This document shows, piece after piece, positions 37,484 to 49,200 of a stretch of DNA of 64,000 nt; position 1 is the first letter of the stretch; the number at the start of each line of letters is the position of its first letter. The notes beneath the pieces are model-generated. The model was not told the DNA's origin. It saw only the letters and a program-made list of their open reading frames with translations, and searched no databases. This DNA is from Urophycis tenuis (Eukaryota; Chordata; Actinopteri; Gadiformes; Phycidae). The translations under genes and the position numbers were made by a program. The stretch is from contig JAXIVH010000008.1 of NCBI GenBank assembly GCA_036785325.1, forward strand, positions 7,756,658 through 7,820,657. Reading direction: 5' to 3'.

Positions 37484-38174
37484 GGGCCTCATTTACTAAC
37501 ATTTGCGACTGCAGCGTGATCTGCGCCAGCGCCGAGCCGTTATTTGCGCAGCATTCGTCACCGCACTTTACGTTGTATTTATCAAACCCGTACTTCATCA
37601 GGCAATCAGCGCCATACTCCGCCCTAGTGTAATTAGCGCACCGTTAAAAGAAGGAAGAATGGGTCTGCGTGTTTGCGTAACCATGGACGATCCAAGAAAA
37701 AGAAAACAAAAGTTCCGCGCCGATCAGCGACCACTTCCTGGTCGCTGATCGGCGCGGTGCCTTTGTCGGTGTCTTCTTCTTGCTCTTATAACAGCTGCCA
37801 TGTCCTTGTTTACAGGCTCAAGCAAAACCCGCTTCCTGGTTTACACCTGCTTTTATGAGGCGGAGATTTGCGCTCCAATTCGAGTCGCGCACTTCTCAGG
37901 CAATCTTAGTAAATACCACGCAATACATAATAAGGCGCACTTAACGCGTTACCTCCCAGCTCTTTGCGATTCACTCCCACTTCCCCTGAAACACTCCCAT
38001 TTATGCATATATATGAGGCGGGATGCGCAACTTGCCTATCGCCTCTTCAGAGGCAGGCTATTTGCGCATTTACCCCGTTGCGCCACGTTAGTAAATACGG
38101 TTCCATGTTTTTGCGCCTATTTTACCCGCAAATTACGCTAGAAATGGACGCAATTCTGTTAGTAAATGAGGCCC
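37484..38174. mobile_element. Harbinger-like element nested in the BEL/Pao gag, TSD CAG
   Basis: A 691-bp insertion with inverted ends GGGCCTCATTTACTAAC and GTTAGTAAATGAGGCCC interrupts the gag-peptidase frame. CAG flanks it at 37481-37483 and 38175-38177; removing it restores the gag-peptidase sequence context (GACCAGGACTGC). A 3-bp duplication fits PIF/Harbinger. No complete transposase is present. It carries a 19-bp perfect inverted repeat with a 5-bp loop at 37715-37757. Confidence 0.82.
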
Positions 38175-38287
38175 CAGGACTGCAAACTGCCAATTGTTCC
38201 AGTTCAGCTTAAATCTAACAAAGGAACCAAAGTTGTCATCACTTACGCCTTCTTGGACTAGGGGAGTACTGCAGTTTTTTTGCACTT

Positions 38288-38625
38288 AAAGGAAAACGCC
38301 ACCGTTTGCCCATACTGAACTACGTTCTTCCCTGATCTTAGATGAGTTGATACATACCTCTCTCGCTTTCGTGCATGCACTTGATCGCTCTGGTGCACAG
38401 CGCTACTTCGATAGCATGTAGCTTGGCCCAGTATATTCCTTAGGATCCAAACGGGGGTGAAGTTAGAAGCAACCAAGCACTTCCACGTTTTCCCTATTTA
38501 AAAACGGTTATGTGAGTAGTTACACGACCCAAGTATGGTTACACAAAATGAAATACGACAATTTTCTAAGCAGATAAAAAAGGATAGAACCAACGTGACT
38601 TTGATGGCGTGCAGGTCACATTGGT
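38288..38625. repeat. Interspersed repeat in BEL/Pao remnant
   Basis: A segment starting ACTTAAAGGAAAACGCCACC and ending near CATTGGTTCTATTGACGG interrupts the peptidase-like frame. I recall the first string as the end of a common fish repeat; class and exact borders are not determined. Confidence 0.4.
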
Positions 38626-39089
38626 TCTATTGACGGAAGTAACAGGGGGAGGGGGAGAGGATCTTTTAGGAGTGATGATATTACTGCGCCGACGTCGAAG
38701 TGCTCCCAGGTGTTATTTCGCCATGCATGCAGGTTCCCTGCATGCAAAAGCAACTGACATGGTTCAATAAAGCTGTAGATGAAGACAAGCAGCACATATC
38801 CGTCAGTGTCCACCGAGTGCACATGAATTGTGCAACCAGGGTGTGAGGAGGCAGCATAAAGACAGTGTAATGGAATCAATGTATCTGCCTCTTCATGGTC
38901 ATGTTCTTGCATTTCCACGTGGATTGCATCTGCAAAATTTGATGTTACCTCTGTGCCAGCTGCACAAACAAGGAATTGACCACTTGATGCAAAGTTTTCT
39001 AGCAACTTTACTTGAAGGTACAGGGTAAGTTTACTCTTTGTTTCATTATGAGAGAGGAGCTGCTTCATGGTTATGTTTTGCACATCCAT
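38616..39089 (-). pseudogene. DHEEAD/DTD-motif protein fragment, TE-associated
   Basis: A 157-codon open frame contains HDHEEADTLIPLHCLYAA and, 30 residues on, VHSVDTDGYVLLVFIYSF. The pairing of an HEEAD motif with a DTDV-type acidic motif recurs in a multicopy invertebrate and fish family usually found in transposon-rich DNA; acidic residues suggest a nuclease-like fold, but that is inference. A second member lies at 57856-58131. It is truncated and isolated here. Confidence 0.45.
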
Positions 39090-40222
39090 GGCATCAGAGA
39101 TATGGAAGAGAACTGGTTCAGAGCCTTTGATGCGTTGTGTTGCCTCTGTGTTGCATTCATCAGTTCTGATTTGTCTGTTGGAATATAGATTAAGCCATCT
39201 GATGTAAACAAGGACCTGGGCTAAGCTGACAGCTCATATTCACCGACTACATCTCTTATGTTCACCAAATTTGGCTGAACCTCCATAATTAGAAGAAAGC
39301 ATGTTAGCAAAGCACGTTCTTTACTAATTTCTGACAATTTTTGCCCATGCTTGTCCTGTGCCTGAGCATCAAGGAAAGCAAGGATTAAGAAATCGTTTTT
39401 GACATAGGCAACAAGGAAAGAGGTGTTTTCACACTTATCAGACAGTCAGTTTGATTGTTTGATTGTTTGATCAGTTTGATTGCTTTAATACCTATGCACA
39501 CAGTGTACACGTTTCCACGTTTCCATCGTATGTGCACGTGTATTCGGAAAGCCACCAGTGATTTTTTTTTGTGTGTTATTAAACTCATTGAAACTTACCT
39601 GGAATCACCGTGCTTCACTGAGCATCAGTGTGTCACCCAAATGTACAGGACCTATTCTCAGCCTCTCAAGCGACATTAAAGGAATTGGAGTCACAACAAT
39701 GGCTTTGTGTCTCATGAAATCGGTCCAGTTCGCAGCGCGTTGCTTGTGAGGTAAATGGGTTAGGTTAGTATACTGAGTGTAACAAGGACAGGACATTATA
39801 GTTGTAATGCTTCGTATGAACTCCATATTGATTGTTGAACTCCTGTCTATCTCGTCGTATTAAAAGCTATGTGATTTGTAAGAGATTAATGTGATTGAGA
39901 CCTATAAACTGTGAGCTTTATGAGCTATGTGATTGTCACTATACTCATAGTAATCAAGACTAAATGTAATGGTTTGTAACTGTTTCTTTACAGATGGCAA
40001 CACAATTCTAGTTTGCCTTTTGCCCTTTTGGATTTGACCAACAGCAACAACATTGATGTGTATCATTCCCATGTAGAAATAGGCCCAAAACCCTAATCTT
40101 GGAACATTTTATGATGAGCTGTATTTAATAATCAGTTGGGCCTAATGGTTGTTGCCTTTTTAATTGTTATATTACCTCTGCTGTTTATTTTTTTCTATAC
40201 CATGACAAATGGGGTCCATTAA

Positions 40223-41018
40223 GGCCCCATCCACACAAAGCCAGATTTCGAAAAACGATCTTTACCCCCCCCCCCCCCCCCCATTTTTCTCAGCAGGGGG
40301 GCCAGACATTTCTCCGTAATGACGGAGTCATTGCTAAAACGCGTCTGGCTATAGAAACGCTGTAGTACATATTCCAGGCCTATGTGTGGCACTGTTTCAG
40401 CTACAGAAATCCACCGAAAAACAGTTTCATGTTGCAGAGTATGAAATTGACCATAGACATGAAAGTGACAGATCCCCAACAACATGAAACTACCGGTACC
40501 TAAACCACTCGACAGTTGATAAGTCAAACACAGGCAGTCAATTCATCATCCAACATCTTCCTCTCGTGGATCCTGGCGTCCCAACGTGTAAACTAGTTTG
40601 CACTGAGTAGAAAATCGGATAGACAATAAATTGTCAATTTTGGAATATATATTCAATGTTGTGCGGTGTTAGGTCGGCGCGTTTTCACTAACCCGCCCAT
40701 TAAATGGTTAATTTGTGGAGACCAATCCAAAAGGAGATAAATAACCATATTTATTATTTATTTTATTTCTAGAGTCATTCTAAAGGCTATCCTCCACATT
40801 TATTTCACTCCGACTCTGTGCGATGACATCATCGATTACATTTCTGGTGTCCACACGAATCCAAAACCTGAAACGTTTTCGACTTTTCCACCCTGGGACC
40901 TGGTTTCAAAAAAGTGCGTTTTCAGGCACCGAAAATGCCGGATCCATCGTTATGGTCGGCCTAAACGCACAAGACCTATGCGGTTTCACTCGAAAATCGT
41001 CTCCGTGTGGATGGGCCC
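40223..41018. mobile_element. Harbinger-like MITE, TSD TAA
   Basis: A 796-bp insertion absent from the left duplicate (uninterrupted TCCATTAATATGG near 23433). Ends are inverted: GGCCCCATCCACAC at the left and GTGTGGATGGGCCC at the right, with further inverted similarity around GATTTTCGA. TAA flanks both sides (40220-40222 and 41019-41021), the TWA target typical of PIF/Harbinger. No transposase frame; a poly-C lies at about 40265-40282. Confidence 0.85.
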
Positions 41019-41222
41019 TAATATGGCAGTAGCAATTCCATTCATCCACTGCTTTTGTGTCCATCAATGCTACTTATACTGGTACTGCTTTATACCACAT
41101 TTATTTTTGTCTGGTGATGCACAGTATTTGAAAAGCACCATTTGAAAAAACAAACAGTGTTACGATCATGATAATGACAATTTTATTAATAATAACACCT
41201 TGTTGTCGGTAGTTGTTGACGT

Positions 41223-41759
41223 TATCAGGCCTTGCAGAAATCGCTTTTCATTGTAGAACTGACTGTACCATGGGAGGCTGCAGTCAGTGAAGCATATGAA
41301 CGCAAACACCTGAAGTACTCCGACATAGCAGCAGAGGCAGAACAACATGGCTGGCGAGCCCATGTGCTTCCTGTTGAGGTCGGATGCAGAGGCTTTGTTG
41401 CCACGTCCACAATCAAGCTTCTAAAGAGGATGGGAGTGCGAGGACAGGCCTTTTGACAGCTGCTGAGCGAGGCAGCAGCTGGCTGTGGATCAAGAGGAAG
41501 GACCCCAACTGGGCTGCAAAGTGACCATCAGGGGGTAAAATCTGAGGGGGGCAAACCTGGAATGCCAGGTGTCGCCGTTGAGCCCTGTGGAGATGTCGTG
41601 GGCTTATCAACGAAACATCAGTGAAGCAGGGTGCCCACCTGAAGACCCCAGTGAAGCAATTACCCCTACCCCACTCATCACCAAGTGCTCTCTCTCTGTC
41701 TCTAACGATTCCTCTCTCTCTCTCTCTCTTTCTCCCTGTCTCTATCTCTCTCTCTCTAA

Positions 41760-41794
<35 letters not shown>

Positions 41795-42060
41795 ACCCTA
41801 CCTCTCTCTCTCACCCTACCTCTCTCTCTGTCTCTCTCTCTCTAACCCTTCCTCTCTCTCTCTCTCTCTCTCCCCCTGTCTCCCTCTGTCTGTCTGTATG
41901 TCTCTCTCTCTCTCCCTCCCTGTCTCTCTGTTATTCTCTCCCTCGCTCTCTGCGGGCTTATCAACGAAACACCAGTGAAGCAGGGTGCCCACCTGAAGAC
42001 CCCAGTGAAGCAATTACCCCTACCCCACTCATCACCAAGTGCTGGTCAAATAAGGGATTG
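41223..42060 (+). mobile_element. Retroelement-derived fragment plus CT satellite
   Basis: An insertion relative to the left duplicate (after GTTGTTGACGTTAT). The frame 41232-41456 includes IVELTVPWEAAVSEAYERKH and VGCRGFVATSTIKLLKRMGV, a C-terminal module I recall at the end of many fish reverse-transcriptase ORFs. It is followed by a ~95-bp sequence (TTATCAACGAAACA then CAGTGAAGCAGGGTGCCCAC) at about 41597-41690 that is repeated at about 41948-42045, bracketing an interrupted CT tract. Confidence 0.55.
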
Positions 42061-42399
42061 TAATATCAAGTCCTATAAGCTCAACAAATAGTACAAAATA
42101 ATAGTGGTAGCTAAGATATACAACTTTTATGACAAGGTCCTTTCAGACAGAATATCTCCATATCATATTCTAACTGAACATTTGCGCCCTCTGGTGAAAA
42201 ATGGGTGTTTCACAAAGGTGGATAAAAATGAGAATTTTTTATTTTATAAAAGTCATTTTATGCAACACAAAGGGCTACAGTGAATGGTGAAATGTGACTT
42301 AGTGCAGATTTAAACGAGTACATCAGATTTAAACGAGTACATCAAATATTTTGTAGTACGTGGACGCATACTACATATACTGTGTGGAACACACCCAGG

Positions 42400-43055
42400 G
42401 GTGTCCTTGGGGGTGTGGGGGGTAAATTAGGATGATTCTAAGGCCCCCCCCCCCAAGTAGACAACACTGGTATTATTAAAACTATATGCAAGTAAATTTT
42501 GGCAAAAGGTTTTTTTTTTAATATTATTTTTTGGATGAAATCATCAAATTAATTGAACATGTGGTTGTTTCTCCATTGTTACAAAAACATAAGAAAGTCA
42601 ACCTTTTATCACCCCTCTCATTTGTCATTATTTGGTACAGCCCAGAACGAATCAGCCAGGCAGACCGTAGTGAACCACGTTGCAAGACACTAGCAGACAC
42701 TAGACACTAAATTCAGTCAGTTGGTTTGTATGCTAGTCGGTAAAATGACGAAGTCAGGTTGTCAGAAGAGGAAAGAGATAAAAGGGGTCGACAGTTGGTC
42801 ACCCAGTTCTTTACCAAGAAAGGTATATTCACTCTAAACTTTCTCAACAACCTGATAATAAGCCTAGCATAGCAGCTATTGCTACTGAAGCTAAAATAAT
42901 TACAGCCTGCACTGGATGATAAAACTGAAAAAAATGCAACATTTCAAATGTATATATTTTATGAAAAGATATATATATATATATTTTAATATTTTTGGGG
43001 GTGGGGTGGGGTCCATAACTGCATTCTGTCTGGGGGCCCAGATTTCCTAGGGACG
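42400..43055 (+). mobile_element. hAT-like insertion fragment
   Basis: This sequence separates GTGTGGAACACACC from GACGTGCATGACTCCGGCG, which are close together in the left duplicate. It starts CAGGGGTGTCC and ends near GGGGGCCCAGATTTCCTAGG. Around 42745-42825 a short frame reads like the basic amino terminus of hAT/ZMYM-type transposases (RQLVTQFFTKK in one frame). No clear target duplication was found. Confidence 0.4.
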
Positions 43056-43292
43056 TGCATGACTCCGGCGTCTCGCCCCACTCAGAGGATTCCTGAGGAG
43101 ATAAAGTATACTGATTAGTAAAATTACTGAAATTGCAGGAAAAGGGTCAGTGACAAATTCGAGAAGCCGAATAAATCTTCCTCAACAATGAATGTGTATA
43201 TTTGACCCCCTCCCCAAAAAAAAACAAAAAAAAAACATGATCTTAATTTATACATCACTCTACACACAAACACATGTTTAGATAGTTTTCAT

Positions 43293-46200
43293 TTACCAAT
43301 AATAAGACCTCCTCTTATACCAAACAATCGCAGCGATGTACGCTATTAGCAGGACAACTCCAGCCAGCGTTCCGAACAAGGTTCCATAGAACCCTGCCCC
43401 CCAGCGGAAGGATTCACACCGCCGGCCGTAGTACTGCTCAAAGGACGACGTGCGGCACCTACATTTAACACGGAAACACGACAGATCGTTAATTGCACTC
43501 ATGCCATTCACATTCTGTCCTTTGGCGTTTTTGTGTGTGAGTGTGTTAATCCTACCGACATATAGGACCATCTTTGATGTGATTCAGACATTCTCCATGG
43601 TGATGACAGTAGCCCAGGATTCTCTTACAAGGTCCCTCGCATTCCCAGCGACCATTGCTCAACGCGGCGGTATAGTTGGCATATCCACAGCGCACATACG
43701 GCTCCAAGTCAATGGCATCTGTTTGATGAGGGAAAACACGTGTACAACTGTCAATATAAGAAAACACCAACTCTCTTAAAACTTATTGGTGCACAACGCC
43801 ACTCACTATTAATGACGGTAGGCTGCAAGCGAAGACCATTGAACTCAACAGTGACGTTTCCGAAAGCGTGACCTATGGCATCGAGGGCAGGCTTGTTGTC
43901 TATGAGGTCCATCAGTACGTCATCAATGTCAGTGTTGAGAAACTGGATGTGGGTGTCATTGTTTGGATAGTTGTATTCAACTATAATCTCAGTGATGATC
44001 CCTGCTCTACGCAAGAACAAAGCAAAACAAGGAAACAAACACATATAAGGTGAAACACAACATGAACAGCAGCGGGGATGTAAATCATGTGTGAAATCAG
44101 TGACACAAAGCAAATGAAAGGAATGACAATGCGATGTCTTACTTTAATTCCACAATTTGTACTTGCTTGAAGTTTTGCACGTCCGCCTTTCTGCACAGAG
44201 GCTCGAGCTGGAAAGGAGACCAAATGTATTACCTATGAATACTAAATTGAATTTGTAATAAATTATATCTCTCATCTCTCATCTTCTACCGCTTATCCGG
44301 GGTCGGGTCGCGGGGGCAACAGCTCGAGCAAGGAACCCCACACTTCCCTTTCCCGGGCCACATCAGCCAGCTCTGACTGGGGGATCCCGAGGCGTTCCCA
44401 GGCCAGTGTGAAGATATAATCTCTCCACCTCGTCCTGGGTCTTCCCCGTGGTCTCCTCCCAGCTGGTTGTGCCCGGAACACCTCCATAGGGAGGCGCCCG
44501 GGGGGCATCCTTATCAGATGCCCGAACCACCTCAACTGGCTCCTTTCCACGCAAAGGAGCAGCGGCTCTACTCCGAGTCTCTCCCGGATGACTGAGCTCC
44601 TCACCCTATCTCTAAGGGACACGCCCGCCACCCTCCTGAGAAAACCCATTTCGGCCGCTTGTACCCGCGAAATTATATGTATAATAATAATAATCATCAT
44701 CATCATATTATTGTAAGTAGTGGTGACGACAATAGCTCAGTGGGTCGAGCGGGTGGAAAGAGTTGATCCCCCTCCTCCAACTGTCCACATGTCCAATGTC
44801 GAACCCCACAAACTGATTGTAAGTCGCTTTGGACAAAACCGTCTGCTAAATACCCCCTTTACCCTTTGGTCATCTTGGTAGGTAGGTAGGTAGAATTCAT
44901 AAAGACACTACCTGAGTTGTCAGGGTTTGGATGAATTGTTGAGACTGGGGTGAGTTTATGTCATTGAAGGCCTCCTCAAATGTCGCCATGATTATGAGGG
45001 AAAAGTTTGCCTTTCTCGTTGGCAATGCTTCACCATCTACAAAGAAATATACCAACAAAACAACTATTCATATAAAATCATTTTTGCATTATATATAACA
45101 TGTTGAACGTAGCAAAAGCATCATTTATATCATAACCAGCCAGGGCACTGGATAAGGAGAACAAGATAAATCAAGGAATAATCCCTCACCGATGACAACT
45201 GCTGTCACGTTCTGCCCAAGGACGCAGGTATCGCCATACGTATAATCTGCACAGTGACACTGGCATCGGCCCAGCATGGGGTTGAACCCACAAGGGCTCC
45301 CATTGCACTGGCAGTCCTCTGCTCCACAGTCAGGGGTGGTCACTGGGGTGGAGGGTATCACTGTGGCATTTTGGAATGGCCCACTGGTGGTTGTTGAGTG
45401 ACTGACGGCTGTTGTAGGTACATTAATACTGACAGTCGAAATGGGAGCTGTTGTCACGCGCGGAGTCTGGGATGTTCTTGTTGACTCGTGAGTATTCGCT
45501 GATGTGGATGGAAGTGCGTTGTTGTCGGAAGTTGAAAAGGGCATGTTTGTTGCAGGGACAGCAGCTGTTGTTGTGGTGGTGGGGGTGAAACTGACGGACA
45601 CAGCATTAGTGGTTGTAGTAGTAGTAGTGTCAGGCGTGCTTGTAGAATTTCTAATGACTGTATCTGTGGTTTCCATGGTGGGGTGAACGGGAGATGTTGA
45701 CGTGCTTAGAACAGGTGTTGGTATGTTTCTCGTGCTGCTGGTTGATATTTTGTCTGTTGTGTGATGCGGTGTTGTGGGCGATATTGTTGACATTGTGTTG
45801 TCTGTTGATTGAACAGTTGAAGGTTGTGATGAATCAGCTGCTGTTGAAGAAGATTCTGCAGAAACTGTTTTCTGAACAGTTGAATTTTGTGATGAAGCAA
45901 CAGCTGGAGAAGACGATGTCGATCCTGCAGAAACATGAGTAGCAGTGGATATTTTTTGTGGTTGTTTTGTTGTGGGAATAATACTATGTTTTGTGGAAGA
46001 TGTTGGAGACTTGCTGAATGTACTCGCTCCTGTACTTGTTGCATCAGTTCCTTGGAATGTCATCGTAGGCATTGATGATGTCATATTCACATCTGTAGAG
46101 GCTGTAAGCTCAGTGTTGTCTGTTTTCTGAACAGTTGAATTTTGTGATGAAGCAACAGCTGGAGAAGACGATGTCGATTCTGCAGAAACATTAGTAGCAG

Positions 46201-49200
46201 TGGATATTTTTTGTGGTTGTTTTGTTGTGGGAACAATACTATGTTTTGTGGAAGATGTTGGAGACTTGCTGAATGTATTTGTTCCTTTACTTGTTGCATC
46301 AGTTCCTGGTTGAGATCCTGAAATTGTCATAGTTGGCATTGATGATGTCATATTCACGTCTGTAGAAGCTGTAAGCTCAGTTTTGGTTGTTTTCTGAACA
46401 GTTGAATTTTGTGACAAATCAGCTGCTGTTGAAAAAGATGGTGATTCTGCCGAAACATTAGTAGCAATGGATATTTGTTGTGGTTGTTCTGTTGTGGGAA
46501 CATTATTATCTTTTGTGAAAGATGTTGGAGACTTGCTGAATGTATTCCCTCCTGTACTTGTTGCATCAGTTCCTTGGGTTGTCATCGTTGGCATTGATGA
46601 TGTCACATTCACGTCTGTAGAAGCTGTAAGCTCAGTTTTGGTTGTTTTCCGAACAGTTGAATTTTGTGACGAATCAGCTGGTGTTGAAAAAGGTGGTGAT
46701 TCTGCCGAAACATTAGTAGCAGTTGATATTTTTTGTGGTTGTTCTGTTGTGGGAACAATATTATCTTTTGTGGAAGTTGTTGGAGACTTGCTGAATGAAC
46801 TCGTTCCTGTAATTGTTGCATCATTACCTGTTTGAGATCCTGGGGTTGTCATCGTTGGCATGGATGATGTCATATCCACGTCTGTAGAAGCTGTAAGCTC
46901 AGTGTTGTCTGTTTTCTGAAGAGTTGAATTTTGTGATGAAGCAACAGCTGGAGAAGAAGATGTCGATTCTACAGAAACATTAGTAGCAGTGGATATTTGT
47001 TGTGGTTGTTCTTTTGTGGGAACAATATTATCTTTTGTGAAAGATGTTGGAGACTTTCTGAATGTACTTGTTCCTGTACTTGTTGCATCAGTTCCTGGTT
47101 GCGATCCTGGCATTGATGATGTCATATTCATGTTTAAAGAAGCTGTAAGCTCAGCGTTGTCTGTTTTCTGAACAGTTGAATTTTGTGATGAAGCAACAGC
47201 TGGAGAAGAAGATGTCAATTCTGCAGAAACATTAGTAGCAGTGGATATTTGTTGTGGTTGTTCTGTTGTGGGAACAATATTATCTTTTGTGAAAGATGTT
47301 GGAGACTTTCTGAATGTACTCGCTCCTGTACTTGTTGCATTAGTTCCTGGTTGAGATCCTGGCATTGATGACGTCATATTCACGTCTGTAGAAGCTGTAA
47401 GCTCAGTGTTGTCTGTTTTCTGAACAGTTGAATATTGTGATGAAGCAACAGCTGGAGAAGAAGATGTCGATTCTACAGAAACATTAGTAGCAGTGGATAT
47501 TTGTTGTGGTTGTTCTTTTATGGGAACAATATTATCTTTTGTGAAAGATGTTGGAGACTTGCTCAATGTACTTGCTCCTGTACTTGTTGCATCAGTTCCT
47601 GGTTGAGATCCTGGCATTGATGATGTCATATTCATGTTTAGAGAAGCTGTAAGCTCAGTGTTGTCTGTTTTCTGAACAGTTGAATTTTGTGATGAAGGAA
47701 CAGCTGGAGAAGAAGATGTCGATTCTGCAGAAACATTAGAAGCAGTTGCTATTGTTTGTGGTTGTTCTGTTGTGGGAACAATATTATCTTTTGTGGAAGA
47801 TGTTGGAGACTTGCTGAATGAACTCGTTCCTGTAATCTTTGTATCATTTCCTGTTTGAGATCCTGGGGTTGTCATCGTTGGCATTGATGATGTCATATCC
47901 ACGTCTGTAGAAGCTGTAAGCTCAGTGTTGTCTGTTTTCTGAAGAGTTGAATTTTGTGATGAAGCAACAGCTGGAGAAGAAGATGTCGATTCTACAGAAA
48001 TATTAGTAGCAGTGGATATTTGTTGTGGTATTTCTTTTGTGGGAACAATATTATCTTTTGTGAAAGATGTTGGAGACTTGCTGAATGTACTTGTTCCTGT
48101 ACTTGTTGCATCAGTTCCTGGTTGAGATCCTGGCAGTGATGATGTCATATTCATGTTTAGAGAAGCTGTAAGCTCAGCGTTGTCTGTTTTCTGAACAGTT
48201 GAATTTTGTGATGAAGCAACAGCTGGAGAAGATGTCGATTCCTCAGAAACATTAGTAGCAGTGGATATTTGTTGTGGTTGTTCTGTTGTGGGAACAATAT
48301 TATCTTTTGTGAAAGATGTTGGAGACTTGCTGAATGCACTCGCTCCTGTACTTGTTGCATCAGTTCCTGGTTGAGATCCTGGCATTGATGATGTCATATT
48401 CATGTTTAGAGAAGTGGTAAGCTCAGTGTTGTCTGTTTTCTGAACAGTTGAATTTTGTGATGAAGGAACAGCTGGAGAAGAAGATGTCGATTCTGCAGAA
48501 ACATTAGCAGCGGTGGATATTTGTTGTGGTTGTTCTTTTGTGGGAACAATATTATCTTTTGTGAAAGATGTTGGAGACTTGTTAAATGTACTTGCTCCTG
48601 TACTTGTTGCATCAGTTCCTGGTTGAGATCCTGGCATTGATGATGTAATATTCATGTTTAGAGAAGCTGTAAGCTCAGTGTTGTCTGTTTTCTGAACAGT
48701 TGAATTTTGTGATGAAGCAACAGCTGGAGAAGATGTCGATTCTGCAGAAACATTAGTAGCAGTGGATATTTGTTGTGGTTGTTCTGTTGTGGGAACAATA
48801 TTATCTTTTGTGAAAGATGTTGGAGAATTGCTGAATGCACTCGCTCCTGTACTTGTTGCATCAGTTCCTGGTTGAGATCCTGGCAGTGATGACGTCATAT
48901 TTACGTCTGTAGAAGCTGTAAGCTCAGTGTTGTCTGTTTTCTGAACAGTTGAATATTGTGATGAAGCAACAGCTGGAGAAGAAGATGTCGATTCTGCATA
49001 AACATTAGTAGCAGTGGATATTTGTTGTGGTTCTTTTGTTGTGGGAACAATACTATGTTTTGTGGAAGGTGTTGGAGACTTGCTGACTGTACTCGTTCCT
49101 TTACTTGTTGCATCAGTTCCTGGTTGAGATCCTGTCATTGTCATAGTTGGCAGTGATGATGTCATATTCACGTCTGTAGGAGCTGTATGCTCAGTTTTGG

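Larger units (their letters stand above)
36316..39698 (+). mobile_element. BEL/Pao-like retrotransposon remnant with 5-bp TSD ATGGC
   Basis: Against the left duplicate (a single ATGGC at about 22814), this 3383-bp block starts TGTAGGAGCC, ends CACAACA and is flanked by ATGGC at 36311-36315 and 39699-39703. Its gag has broken frames from 36640, a charged coiled coil (KHALEEEEQRL), and Cys/His knuckles at 37190-37400 (CICCGGQHTLDVC, CFGCLCTGHISKDC, CSRCSLKHPTILH) typical of BEL/Pao. After a nested transposon comes LPIVPVQLKSNKG...TYAFLD, the start of the BEL aspartic peptidase. Most of pol is absent. A ~170-bp direct repeat (36485-36655 and 39510-39690) may reflect LTRs, but the ends do not match as a clean LTR pair. 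Confidence 0.7.

Noticed and set aside
37115..37519. Cellular CCHC zinc-finger gene
   Set aside because: The Cys/His spacing and the following LPIVPVQLKS...TYAFLD fit a BEL/Pao retrotransposon, and the block has a target-site duplication.
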